Assembly: GCA_031271525.1 (NCBI GenBank)
Contig: JAISVO010000090.1
Coordinates: 1-28,820 of the forward strand
Reading direction: 5' to 3'
DNA: 28,820 nt
Origin: Oscillospiraceae bacterium
Lineage (GTDB): Bacteria; Bacillota; Clostridia; Oscillospirales; UBA929
Shown: positions 14,464 to 22,713 of the stretch, in pieces
How positions within the stretch are numbered: position 1 is the first letter of the stretch
Layout of the letters: every line of letters begins with the position of its first letter
Program-made: the position numbers and the translations under genes
Notes under the pieces: model-generated
Database searches by the model: none
What the model saw: the letters and a program-made list of their open reading frames with translations, nothing else
What the model was told of the DNA's origin: nothing

Positions 14464-16500
14464 ATGAACCTAAAAGGTATATCGGGAAATCTGGTGATTT
14501 CGGTCATCGTGATTATGGTGGTCCTGATGCTCATCATCCCGCTGCCCACCGCCGTTCTGGACGTACTGATTACCCTCAATATTGTCGCGGCGATCACCGT
14601 CATTTTGGTCGCGACCAGCGCTAAGGACGCGCTGGGGTTCTCCACCTTTCCGACAGTCCTCCTTATCCTGACGGTCTACCGAATCGCGATCAACATCTCT
14701 ACAACACGCCAAATTTTGGGAAACGGCGGTGACGCGGGGCAATTGGTGCGAACCTTCGGGCTATTTGTGGGCGGCAATGATATTGTCATCGGCTCGGTCA
14801 TCTTCCTTCTCCTCATTTTGGTGCAGTTCCTTGTCATTACACGGGGCGCGGAGCGTGTCTCGGAGGTTGCGGCCCGCTTCACCCTCGACGCTATGCCGGG
14901 TAAACAGATGGCGATCGACGCCGACCTGAACTCGGGCACCATCGACGAGGCGGAGGCGCGGAAGCGCCGGGTCAACGTCGCCCGGGAGGCCGACTTCTAC
15001 GGCAGTATGGACGGCGCCTCGAAATTCGTCAAGGGGGACAACATCCTCGGCATATTGGCCACTGCCATCAACGTCATCGCCGGCCTGATCATCAACTCGG
15101 TGCGGGGCGGCGGCGTGGACGCCACCGTCTACATCATCGCGGCGATCGGCGACGGCCTCGCGGCGCAGATACCTGCCATGCTGATCTCCACCGCGACGGG
15201 TATCATCGTGACAAAGGCGGCGACCGACGAGTCACTTGGCGCCGACATCGCGAGGCAGTTCACCGCCGAACCGTACATCCTTTTTGTCGGCGGCGGGGTG
15301 ATTATGCTGCTGAGCTTCATCCCCAATATGCCGATGCTCACGATGTGGATCATCGGAATCGCGCTTCTCGGAATGGGGCTGCTTCTGACCCGCTCCCGGC
15401 AGCGGGCGGCGGTCACCGAGTCTCCCGAACCGATCGAGATGGAGGCGCAGGAGACCCGAAAACCGGATAACGTCGTGTCCCTCCTGCAGGTCGACCCCAT
15501 TGAGCTGATGTTCGGCTACGGGATCATCCCGCTGGCGGAGCCATCGCAAGGTGGCGACCTGCTTGACCGGGTAGTGATGATCCGGCGGCAGTGCGCCACA
15601 GAGCTAGGATTGATTGTGCCCGTTATCCGAATGCGGGACGACATCCGCTTCGCGAACAACGAGTACTCGATCAAGATCAAAGGAAACGAGGTCGCGCGGG
15701 GAGAGATCATGCTGGACCACTACCTCGCGATGAACCCGGGTACCGTCGATGAGGAGATCTCGGGAATTGATACCATTGAGCCGGCCTTCGGGCTTCCCGC
15801 CAAATGGATTACCGCCCGGGAAAGGGAGAAAGCGGAGCTGTATGGCTACACCATCGTCGATCCGCCCAGTGTTATCGCGACCCATATGACCGAAATTGTC
15901 CGTTCCCACGCCCACGAACTGCTGGGACGCCAACAGGTGCAGGCGCTGGTGGATAACCTGAAGCAGACGCAGCCCTCGCTGGTGGAGGAAGTGATCCCCA
16001 AGATGTTCACTTTGGGCGAGCTGCAGAAGGTCCTCGGAAATCTGCTCCGCGAAGGGGTCTCGATCCGGGATATGAGCACGATTGTCGAGACGCTGGGCGA
16101 CTACGGCAGCGTAACCCGGGACAGCGACATGCTGACCGAGTATGTCCGTCAGGCGCTGAAGCGTACCATCACGGCGAAATTCGCGCCGGACGGGAAAGTG
16201 CATGTTATCTCCATTACTCCCGAGCTGGAGAATAAAATTTTGGAAAGTATCCGGCAGACCGAACACGGCTCCTATGTCGCCCTCGAAGCTGATGAGATTC
16301 AACAGATCTTCGCTTCCCTCCGCAACGCGGTCGAACGGGTGCAAGGGCTTGGGATCGCCCCCATCGTACTCTGTTCCCCGGTGGTACGGTTCCACTTCAA
16401 GCGGATGGTGGAAGGCTTGGCGCCCGATCTGGTCGTGCTATCCTACAATGAACTGATGCAGAACACCGACATACAGGCGGACGGGATGGTGACGCTGTGA
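14464..16500 (+). CDS. flhA: Flagellar export gate protein FlhA
   Basis: FlhA is the large gate subunit: its membrane half helps conduct protons and its cytoplasmic nonamer ring docks export chaperones. In 678 residues I see about eight membrane helices in the first 320. The FHIPEP-family loop lies between them (ARFTLDAMPGKQMAIDADLN, EARKRRVNVAREADFYGSMD, GASKFVKGDNILGI). The soluble domain has FGYGIIPL and VDPPSVIATHMTEI. AGAGGTGGTGGG precedes the ATG; flhF starts within its stop (GTGA). Nothing is missing. Confidence 0.97.
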   Translation: MNLKGISGNLVISVIVIMVVLMLIIPLPTAVLDVLITLNIVAAITVILVATSAKDALGFSTFPTVLLILTVYRIAINISTTRQILGNGGDAGQLVRTFGLFVGGNDIVIGSVIFLLLILVQFLVITRGAERVSEVAARFTLDAMPGKQMAIDADLNSGTIDEAEARKRRVNVAREADFYGSMDGASKFVKGDNILGILATAINVIAGLIINSVRGGGVDATVYIIAAIGDGLAAQIPAMLISTATGIIVTKAATDESLGADIARQFTAEPYILFVGGGVIMLLSFIPNMPMLTMWIIGIALLGMGLLLTRSRQRAAVTESPEPIEMEAQETRKPDNVVSLLQVDPIELMFGYGIIPLAEPSQGGDLLDRVVMIRRQCATELGLIVPVIRMRDDIRFANNEYSIKIKGNEVARGEIMLDHYLAMNPGTVDEEISGIDTIEPAFGLPAKWITAREREKAELYGYTIVDPPSVIATHMTEIVRSHAHELLGRQQVQALVDNLKQTQPSLVEEVIPKMFTLGELQKVLGNLLREGVSIRDMSTIVETLGDYGSVTRDSDMLTEYVRQALKRTITAKFAPDGKVHVISITPELENKILESIRQTEHGSYVALEADEIQQIFASLRNAVERVQGLGIAPIVLCSPVVRFHFKRMVEGLAPDLVVLSYNELMQNTDIQADGMVTL

Positions 16501-17825
16501 ACATAAAACGATATACGGCGCCGTCCTTCCCCGAGGCGATGGAGCAGATCAAGACCGAGCTGGGCCGGGACGCGTTGATCCTGTCCCAGCGCACCCTGCG
16601 GAAGAAGCGGCTCTTCTCCAAGCCGCTGGTGGAGGTCGTCGCGGCGTACGAAACCGCGCCCGAGCCGGCTCCGGCGGCGAAGAACCCGCTCCCTCAGCTG
16701 CGTACGATACGGCACGGCGCGTATCAACCGATGCCGCCCGCAAAGAAGCAGCCGCCCTCGCGTGACGCAGAGCTGTCAGTCAGCGCCGATCGGGCGTTGG
16801 AGGTCCTCGAAAAACTGTCGTCCGGCGCGTTCCTCGAACCGGAGGCGAAACCGCCAAAAGCCGTTCGAATTCCCGACGACGACGGGTTCCGCCCGATTTT
16901 TACACCCGCGAATACGGAGAAAACCGTTAACAGACAGGATGTGCCGCCCCCAACCCTGACGGCGCTGGAGAATAAGCTGGATGCACTCTCCTCATCCGTC
17001 TCAACCCTTGCGGGTTCCCTCCGGCAGTCCCATGATCCGCGCACCTACAGTCCCGAGGTGGAAGCCCTCCTGATGAGTCTTCTCGAAAACGAAACTCATG
17101 AGGAGTTCGCCCATAAGCTGGCGCGGGAGGTTAGCGACATCGTCAAGAAACAGCAGGCCGATCCCAATGAGGTGATGGAACAGTTGCTCCGCCAATACAT
17201 CGGGCAGGCCGAGCCGATCCGCCTCAAGCGCTTCAAGCGCACCGTCGTATTGCTGGTTGGCTCCACCGGAGTGGGAAAGACGACGACGCTGGCAAAGCTC
17301 TCGGCCATCTACTCGATTAACCACCACGCCAAGGTGGGCGTCATCACAACCGACACCTACCGGATTGCCGCCGTGGAGCAGCTGAAGGTATATACGCAGA
17401 TTTTGGAGGTCCCGCTGTCGGTCGTCTACGCTCCCGAGGAGATTGAGGATGCGCTGAAAGAGCATGAGGACAAAGACATTGTCTTTGTCGATACGGCGGG
17501 CAAAAGCCCTACCGACCGTACCCATGAGGAGGAGATCAAGAACCTGATCCGGTACTCCGACTGCGACGAGGTGCACTTGGTCCTGTCCGCGACCACCAGC
17601 TTCACGGGGCTGCTGAACATCCTCAACGCCTACTCCTTCCTAAACGACTACAAACTGATTGTTACAAAGCTGGACGAGACGCCCACGTGGGGAGCGCTCC
17701 TCAACGCGCGGTTCCTGTCGGATCGCCCCATCTCCTACACCGCGATCGGTCAGAATGTGCCGGACGACATTGAGGTCGCGGATGTGCGGAAGATCGTCGC
17801 CCGTCTGATGACCCGGGATCCCTAA
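16497..17825 (+). CDS. flhF: Flagellar placement GTPase FlhF
   Basis: FlhF is an SRP-type GTPase that sets where flagella form; it is regulated by FlhG. The 442-residue protein has the family N-terminus (IKRYTAPSFPEAMEQIKTEL, GRDALILSQRT), a basic Pro-rich linker to about residue 150, a helical N domain, and the NG GTPase. The P-loop is GSTGVGKTTTLAKL from residue 255 (Lys261). DTYRIAAVEQLK, FVDTAGKSP and the guanine-specificity motif TKLDET follow. The GTG at 16497 overlaps the flhA stop by 4 bases. Compared with Ffh/FtsY the basic N-terminal region marks it as FlhF. Confidence 0.95.
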   Translation: MNIKRYTAPSFPEAMEQIKTELGRDALILSQRTLRKKRLFSKPLVEVVAAYETAPEPAPAAKNPLPQLRTIRHGAYQPMPPAKKQPPSRDAELSVSADRALEVLEKLSSGAFLEPEAKPPKAVRIPDDDGFRPIFTPANTEKTVNRQDVPPPTLTALENKLDALSSSVSTLAGSLRQSHDPRTYSPEVEALLMSLLENETHEEFAHKLAREVSDIVKKQQADPNEVMEQLLRQYIGQAEPIRLKRFKRTVVLLVGSTGVGKTTTLAKLSAIYSINHHAKVGVITTDTYRIAAVEQLKVYTQILEVPLSVVYAPEEIEDALKEHEDKDIVFVDTAGKSPTDRTHEEEIKNLIRYSDCDEVHLVLSATTSFTGLLNILNAYSFLNDYKLIVTKLDETPTWGALLNARFLSDRPISYTAIGQNVPDDIEVADVRKIVARLMTRDP

Positions 17826-17869
17826 GAACATGACAAAACTGTGTAAAATGAGGGAGAGGGGGGAAACCC

Positions 17870-18778
17870 ATGAAGGACCAAGCAAGCGCGTTGCGTCAAA
17901 TCGTCGATAACCTCCGGAAACAGCGCACTCGGGAGCCGGGTGAGGGCGCTCGGATCATTTGTGTCACCAGCGGGAAAGGCGGCGTCGGTAAAACCAGTAT
18001 CAGTGTCAATCTGGGGATCTCTCTGGCGAAAAAAGGTCTGCGTGTCCTGCTATTCGACGCGGACTTCGGTCTAAGTAACATCGATGTCATGCTGGGCGTT
18101 TCCCCACAGTATGACCTGTCCTATGTCCTGCGCGGGCAAAAGAAGATCGGTGAAATCATCGCCGAGGGCCCGGGCGGCATCAACTTCGTCTCAGGCGGCT
18201 CGGGGATGAATGTTCTGCTGAACATGTCCGAGATCCAGCTTTCCGCCGTAATCGATAACCTCGTCTTACTGGAGGACGCCGCCGACATCATCATCTTCGA
18301 CACCGGCGCGGGCGTTAACCCTCTGATCATGCGGATGATCCGCTCCAGCCAAGAGACGATCGTCGTCACGACACCCGAACCGACCGCCATCATGGATGCG
18401 TACGCGCTGGTGAAGTCAATCGCCGCCGATACGCCGGACGGAGCGCTCCGGCTGCTTGTCAATCGCGCGGAATCGTCCGCCGAGGCGGAGGCGACGCTTC
18501 AGAAGTTTGTCGCGGTGGTCAAGCTCTACCAGAAGACCGATATGGATCTGCTGGGGTACGTTTTGGATGACCCCTCGGTTTCGCGGGGCGTGCGGATCCA
18601 ACAGCCCTTTGTGCTGAGCTACCCGCGCTGCGCCGCGACCCGCAACATCGAGACCATTGCTTGGAAGCTCCTTGACCGGCAGCCGGAAACGGCCAGCACC
18701 GGGATCCGCGGGTTCCTCGGACGGCTGTTGGGACGGGGCGAAAAACCCGCAAGAAACGAGAAACCGGACGAGGAATAG
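17870..18778 (+). CDS. flhG: MinD-like ATPase FlhG (YlxH), flagellar number regulator
   Basis: FlhG is a membrane-associated ATPase that limits flagellar number and stimulates the GTPase of FlhF. The 302-residue protein starts with the FlhF-activating helix, DQASALR at residues 3-9, matching the known DQAxxLR motif. A deviant Walker A follows (SGKGGVGKTS, 34-43), then FDADFGLSNIDVMLG and IIFDTGAGV. The C-terminal part (PRCAATRNIETIAWKLLD) fits the family, and a basic tail follows. AGAGGGGGG precedes the ATG. In Bacillus, chemotaxis genes would follow; here the sigma factor gene starts 23 bases later. Confidence 0.94.
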   Translation: MKDQASALRQIVDNLRKQRTREPGEGARIICVTSGKGGVGKTSISVNLGISLAKKGLRVLLFDADFGLSNIDVMLGVSPQYDLSYVLRGQKKIGEIIAEGPGGINFVSGGSGMNVLLNMSEIQLSAVIDNLVLLEDAADIIIFDTGAGVNPLIMRMIRSSQETIVVTTPEPTAIMDAYALVKSIAADTPDGALRLLVNRAESSAEAEATLQKFVAVVKLYQKTDMDLLGYVLDDPSVSRGVRIQQPFVLSYPRCAATRNIETIAWKLLDRQPETASTGIRGFLGRLLGRGEKPARNEKPDEE

Positions 18779-18801
18779 AGAGCGAAGTTGGGGGTGATGG
18801 G

Positions 18802-19572
18802 ATGCTAGCGACAGCGCCGAGCAAAACCGATCCGTCGGTGACCGAGAAGCTCTGGGGAGACTTCGTCAAGAACCGAAGCCTTGAGACACGGAATGAGCTG
18901 GTGATGCAGTATGTGCCTTTGGTGAAGAGCATCGCGCTCCGGCTTCTGCCAACCTACCGCAAGCATGTGGAGTTCGACGACCTGTTGAGCAGCGGATTAC
19001 TCGGAATGATGGACGCCATCGACAAATTTGATCTCAGCAAAGGCGTAAAGTTTGAGACCTACGCCTCGATGCGGATCAAAGGGGAAATCATTGACCAGAT
19101 ACGGAAACAGGATTGGGCGCCGATCAGTCTCCGCCAGAAAATCAAGAAGGTGGAAGAATGCTTCGACACGCTGGAGACCCGCACCGGACGGATGCCTTCC
19201 GAGGCGGAGGTCGCGCTCCAGCTCTCGATGAGCGCCGAAGACGTTAAAAAGACGCTGGATGAGGCGCATACCTTCAATTTAGTTGCTTTGGACGAGATGC
19301 TGAGCGACCGCGTCACGGGGGATTCGCTCGCGACCCCGCAGGAGGAAAGCCCCGAAGCGAAGCTGGAAGATCAGGAGATCAAGGCAACACTGGCACGCTT
19401 CATCGAATCGCTGCCCGAGAAGGAGAAGCAAGTTGTCGCGATGTATTACTACGAAGAACTGACCCTGAAGGAGATCGGTTTGGTGTTGGGCGTCACCGAA
19501 TCACGGATCAGCCAGATCCATTCCAAAGCGATGATGTCGCTGAGGGTTAAGATGACAAAAGCGTTTATTTAG
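18802..19572 (+). CDS. fliA: RNA polymerase sigma-28 factor (FliA/SigD/WhiG family)
   Basis: This sigma factor directs late flagellar transcription and is held back by FlgM until the hook is complete. The 256-residue protein has region 2 at about 25-100 (YVPLVKSIALRLLP, HVEFDDLLSSGLLGMMDAI, FETYASMRIKGEIIDQIRK). Region 3 is at about 110-160 (RTGRMPSEAEVALQLSMS). Region 4 has the helix-turn-helix KEIGLVLGVTESRISQIHSK. A G-rich site sits just before the ATG, and another ATG lies nearby, so the exact start is slightly uncertain. Putative targets within the window are the promoters at 961, 22714 and perhaps 20571. Confidence 0.95.
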   Translation: MLATAPSKTDPSVTEKLWGDFVKNRSLETRNELVMQYVPLVKSIALRLLPTYRKHVEFDDLLSSGLLGMMDAIDKFDLSKGVKFETYASMRIKGEIIDQIRKQDWAPISLRQKIKKVEECFDTLETRTGRMPSEAEVALQLSMSAEDVKKTLDEAHTFNLVALDEMLSDRVTGDSLATPQEESPEAKLEDQEIKATLARFIESLPEKEKQVVAMYYYEELTLKEIGLVLGVTESRISQIHSKAMMSLRVKMTKAFI

Positions 19573-19608
19573 GGAGTTGTAGGCTTACGGTGTGAGGAGG
19601 AATCACGT

Positions 19609-19962
19609 ATGGCGCTGCGTATTGTCGATAACCAGATGCAGATGACACGGCCGCTGGATATGGCGGGGGATCGGGCTCGGGACATCCGCCAGAGCGGATT
19701 ACAGACAGGCACAATACAGGACATCAATCGGGATACCGAAACCGTCATGCAAACGGTGCGGGATCGCCCCGAAGTGGAGGAGGCGCTGGTGCGTACCGAC
19801 GCCGAAGGGAGCGATAACACAGGCGGTCAGGAGGGGCGGGAAAACCGTGAGGAAGAACTTGAAACGCCCGGCGATCTCCGCAAGGCGGCGTCCGAGCGGT
19901 TGCTCAACCTCCCGATCTCGGGGAAAGACTATACGTCCGGCGGATTCGATATAAAAGTGTAG
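19609..19962 (+). CDS. Uncharacterised 117-residue protein of the flagellar operon
   Basis: I do not assign a function. The protein is hydrophilic, without membrane segments or Cys. It opens with MALRIVDNQMQMTRPLDMAG, has a Glu/Arg-rich probably disordered middle (about 60-95), and ends in SGGFDIKV. From memory, other Clostridia carry a similar small protein after their sigma-28 gene, with a polar N-terminal 'QV-x-P' type motif and an xxDIKV ending; I could not verify this. TGAGGAGG precedes the ATG at a good distance, 36 bases after fliA, and the next gene follows closely, so it is surely part of the operon. Confidence 0.8.
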   Translation: MALRIVDNQMQMTRPLDMAGDRARDIRQSGLQTGTIQDINRDTETVMQTVRDRPEVEEALVRTDAEGSDNTGGQEGRENREEELETPGDLRKAASERLLNLPISGKDYTSGGFDIKV

Positions 19963-19984
19963 TAACCGAAAGGGGTTTCTGTAT

Positions 19985-20512
19985 ATGTGGCAGGTGTGGG
20001 TGGCGGCGTTTGCCTTTGGTGCCGCGCTGCTCCTATACGCGCTGTCGGTGAGGAAGCAGTTCGTTCAGCTCCGGGAGGAGGCGCGGGAAGCGCGGGAGAT
20101 GGACGCGAAGATCTACCGGCTGTACAACGAAATAGAGGAGATGCTGGATAGCTTTGAGGCGTATGTAAGCGAGATTCATGACGAGATGGAGTCCAGCCGC
20201 AACGAATTGGTCGCGATGAGCCGTCAGGCGACGACCTTGTATATGCAGGTGATGCAGCCGGACGCCTACCCAAAGCCGAAGCCCGTCGAGGAGCCGAAAC
20301 CCGAAAAAACGGAGAAACCCACGCCGCCTCCTGCCCGTGAAGAAAAGTCAAAGCTTTCCCAACGCGACCTCGCCGAACTCGGCAAGCTTGAGGGGAAAGG
20401 GAAAAAGATCCGTTTCCTAATGGGAAGGGGACTCAACATGGGGGAAATAGCTCGGGAACTGAAAATCGGCAAGGGCGAGATCCGTTTGATTTTAGATCTG
20501 GACAAAGATTAG
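19985..20512 (+). CDS. DUF6115 protein, SwrB-like
   Basis: The 175-residue protein has one N-terminal membrane helix (WVAAFAFGAALLLYALSV) and a charged probable coiled coil (about 25-90). A Pro/Lys/Glu linker covers about 98-122. The small C-terminal helix-turn-helix-like module has IRFLMGRGLNMGEIARELKI then GKGEIRLILDL. This architecture and the position after the sigma-28 gene match SwrB (YlxL) of Bacillus subtilis, which promotes activation of the export apparatus through FliP. The functional link is inferred from layout, not from clear sequence identity. AAAGGGG stands 9 bases before the ATG. It is 22 bases after the unknown gene. Confidence 0.8.
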   Translation: MWQVWVAAFAFGAALLLYALSVRKQFVQLREEAREAREMDAKIYRLYNEIEEMLDSFEAYVSEIHDEMESSRNELVAMSRQATTLYMQVMQPDAYPKPKPVEEPKPEKTEKPTPPPAREEKSKLSQRDLAELGKLEGKGKKIRFLMGRGLNMGEIARELKIGKGEIRLILDLDKD

Positions 20513-20557
20513 TGTTTGCCCCCGGCAGCCAAAGAGCTAAAAAATCTTTTGAATCTC

Positions 20558-20590
20558 CAGAATTCTTCATTTAGAACGGAGCAGAATTCT
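20558..20590 (+). repeat. Two copies of palindrome AGAATTCT before flgF
   Basis: CAGAATTCT occurs at 20558-20566 and again at 20582-20590, 24 bases apart start to start. Each contains the 8-base palindrome AGAATTCT. The second copy touches the sigma-28-like -10 box at 20590-20597. Paired palindromes about two helical turns apart at a promoter can be regulator sites; chance is also possible in this short AT-rich gap. Confidence 0.6.
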
Positions 20591-20597
20591 ACGATAA
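20571..20597 (+). promoter_or_regulatory. Possible sigma-28 promoter of flgF-flgG
   Basis: TACGATAA at 20590-20597 matches the -10 box before fliK at 7 of 8 bases. The -35 is weak: TTAG at 20571 with a 15-base spacer, or TAGA at 20572 with 14. The predicted transcript would start only about 10 bases before the ATG at 20614, which is short unless a GTG at 20626 is the start. The site lies in the only sizeable gap between fliA and flgM. Confidence 0.38.
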
Positions 20598-20613
20598 AGA
20601 AATAAGAGGGGAG

Positions 20614-21450
20614 ATGACTGTAGCTGTGCTCAGAGGTTTATACACGGCGGCGACCGCTATGCTCGCGAACAGCCGCAAGATGGATGTGATCACCAACAAC
20701 CTGACGAACTCCGAAACGGTAGGGTTCAAGCAGGAGACGATGACGACGCGTTCCTTTCAGGACATGCTGATTTCCCGCTTAAACGACCCTTCGGTCTACC
20801 AGTACAGCTATGTCGGTCCGCACAACCTCGGAATCCACGTTGATCAAGTCTTCACCGACTTCACCACCGGTTCCTTCACCGAGACGAACAACCAAACCGA
20901 TCTCGCCCTCGCGACCGACGGTTTCTTCGTCGTCGACTACTTCCCCCCGGGACTGACCGAGGAGGAGGCGGACGAAACCGAACCGGAACAGCGCTATATC
21001 CGGGGCGGCAACTTCGCCCTCGATACCGACGGGTATCTCGTGACTCCCGACGGTTACTATGTCCACGACCTTGACGACATGCCGATCTACATCGGCACAC
21101 AGGACTTCTCCGTCAGCCGAGAGGGGATTATCACGGCAAACGGAGAGGAGATGGCAACCCTCCGAGTGGTGCGGTTTGAAGACAACTCCGTCCTCCGCAA
21201 GACGGGCGACAACCTCTTCAGCGTCTATACCGAAGTGGATGAGTTTGGCGACGCCCTTCCGGCGGCGGAGCCGGAGACGGTGGAGATCCCCGATATTCGG
21301 CAGGGTTTTTTGGAAACTTCCAACGTCGATGTCGCCCGGGAGATGGTGCGGATGATGGAAACCTACCGCTCCTATGAGGTCAACCAGCGAGTCATCAATA
21401 TGTTCGACGAGTCCCTGCGGCTCTCTGTGAATGAGATCGCACGATTTTAA
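20614..21450 (+). CDS. flgF: Flagellar distal rod protein FlgF (FlhO-like)
   Basis: This is a rod/hook-family protein forming part of the rod. The N-terminal signature is RGLYTAATAMLANSRKMDVI then NNLTNSETVGFKQE. The C-terminal one is LETSNVDVAREMVRMMETYR and SYEVNQRVI. The middle has QTDLALATDGFFVVDYF, with an acidic Glu-rich loop. It has 278 residues. Paired with the following flgG it corresponds to the flhO-flhP pair of Bacillus. The ATG at 20614 has GAGGGG only 2 bases ahead; the GTG at 20626 would begin VLRGLY, closer to family starts, with a 12-base gap. FlgF versus FlgG naming rests mainly on order. Confidence 0.88.
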   Translation: MTVAVLRGLYTAATAMLANSRKMDVITNNLTNSETVGFKQETMTTRSFQDMLISRLNDPSVYQYSYVGPHNLGIHVDQVFTDFTTGSFTETNNQTDLALATDGFFVVDYFPPGLTEEEADETEPEQRYIRGGNFALDTDGYLVTPDGYYVHDLDDMPIYIGTQDFSVSREGIITANGEEMATLRVVRFEDNSVLRKTGDNLFSVYTEVDEFGDALPAAEPETVEIPDIRQGFLETSNVDVAREMVRMMETYRSYEVNQRVINMFDESLRLSVNEIARF

Positions 21451-21471
21451 TGATTACTAGGGGGGTCCGCC

Positions 21472-22263
21472 TTGTTCCAGCCATTGCACACGGGGCGATT
21501 GGGTCTGTCCGCTCAGCAAAAAGGGATCGACACGATCGGCAATAATATTGCGAACCTGAGCACAAACGGCTATAAAAAGGTCCGTTTGGACTTTCAGGAT
21601 AACCTGTACACCAGAATGTACAACAAAACGGATATGGATCCGGACATGAACCTACAGCGCGGCACCGGGACCCGGGAATACCAAACAGCCCGGATTCACC
21701 TTCAAGGCGCGCTGATCACAACCGAACGTCCTCTGGATTTCGCGTTGGAGGGGAAGGGGTTCTTCGTTCTGCAAAATCCCAATCCGGTGGACGAGGAGGA
21801 ATATCTGGATGAGTACCTCTTCACCCGGGACGGCGCGTTCTACCTCTCCGAAGAGGAGGAGGGAAACTTTCTTGTGGATTCCTCGGGGAGATACTTGGCT
21901 GATATAGATGGGGAACGGATCATGATCCCTGATCCCCTCACCTTACAAAGCGATGCGGAGGGCAACCTCTCCGCGATGGTTGACGGCGAGATGACGTTTA
22001 TCGCGCAGCTAGGGCTGGTGGACTTCGTCAATCCGGGCGGCCTTGAGGTGGTTGGCAGCAATGCCTTTATGCAGACAGTCAACTCGGGGGAACAACTGGA
22101 AGCGTCCGCGATTATCCGTCAGGGGGATGTGGAAGCCTCCAACGTGGATCTTGCCGAGGAGCTGACCCGGATGATCCGCACGCAGAGGGCTTACCAAATC
22201 GCGGCCCGCTGTGTCACAACGGCGGATCAGATGCTGCAGGTGGCCAACGCGATCAGGTCATAA
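21472..22263 (+). CDS. flgG: Flagellar distal rod protein FlgG (FlhP-like)
   Basis: This 263-residue rod protein shows the family ends: LGLSAQQKGIDTIGNNIANL then STNGYKKVRLDFQDNLY near the N-terminus, and EASNVDLAEELTRMIRTQRA then YQIAARCVTTADQML at the C-terminus. The middle has RPLDFALEGKGFFVLQNPN and LVDFVNPGGLEVVGSNAF. The start is a TTG at 21472 with AGGGGGG about 6 bases upstream, and no better start exists. It follows flgF by 21 bases and has a similar length. A Glu-rich loop (about 105-125) parallels the one in flgF. Confidence 0.92.
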   Translation: MFQPLHTGRLGLSAQQKGIDTIGNNIANLSTNGYKKVRLDFQDNLYTRMYNKTDMDPDMNLQRGTGTREYQTARIHLQGALITTERPLDFALEGKGFFVLQNPNPVDEEEYLDEYLFTRDGAFYLSEEEEGNFLVDSSGRYLADIDGERIMIPDPLTLQSDAEGNLSAMVDGEMTFIAQLGLVDFVNPGGLEVVGSNAFMQTVNSGEQLEASAIIRQGDVEASNVDLAEELTRMIRTQRAYQIAARCVTTADQMLQVANAIRS

Positions 22264-22304
22264 GACATAGGTTCCGCGGACTCATATAGAAAAGGGGTAG
22301 GACA

Positions 22305-22712
22305 ATGGATGTACGGCAGTGCAAGCGATGCAAGAAGCTCTTCGGTTACACCGGCAACGTCATCTGTCCGGAGTGCGTCCGGGCGATGGATGAGAAATTC
22401 AAACAGGTGCGGGATTTCCTATACGACCACCCGGGGGCACAGATGGAGACGGTCTGCGAAGAGACGGGCGCGGAGATGGCGGATATCCACCGCTGGCTCC
22501 GGGAGGGCCGCCTGATCCAGAACCCCAACTCGGCGCCGCTCCTGACCTGTAAGGTGTGCGGCACTCCGATCTACACCGGGCAGATGTGCGAGAAATGTAC
22601 GAACCAAGTGACGTCGCAGCTCAAGAGCACGGCAGCCTCCCTGAAACCGCCGTCCGAACCGCTTCCGTTTAAACGGGAAGGGAAAATGCATGTCAATATT
22701 CGAAATAAATAA
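22305..22712 (+). CDS. yvyF: YvyF-family zinc-finger flagellar operon protein
   Basis: The family (TIGR03826, YvyF) is found beside flgM in Firmicutes; its function is not established. The 135-residue protein has two four-cysteine zinc sites: Cys6, Cys9, Cys21, Cys24, and Cys82, Cys85, Cys95, Cys98. Between them is a helical region resembling a winged helix (TVCEETGAEMADIHRWLREG RL...). Such a layout suggests nucleic-acid or protein binding. AAAAGGGG precedes the ATG, which is 41 bases after flgG. The order yvyF-flgM-flgN-flgK-flgL from here on is that of Bacillus. Confidence 0.88.
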   Translation: MDVRQCKRCKKLFGYTGNVICPECVRAMDEKFKQVRDFLYDHPGAQMETVCEETGAEMADIHRWLREGRLIQNPNSAPLLTCKVCGTPIYTGQMCEKCTNQVTSQLKSTAASLKPPSEPLPFKREGKMHVNIRNK

Positions 22713-22713
22713 C

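Noticed and set aside
19945..19952. TTCGATAT near the end of the 117-residue gene as a -10 box
   Set aside because: No TAAA-like -35 at the right distance, and the bases are needed to encode the conserved-looking FDIKV end.
22261..22287. TAAG-15-ACTCATAT before yvyF as another sigma-28 promoter
   Set aside because: Only 5 of 8 bases fit in the -10 box, and the central CG is missing; yvyF is likely read from upstream and flgM has a better site.
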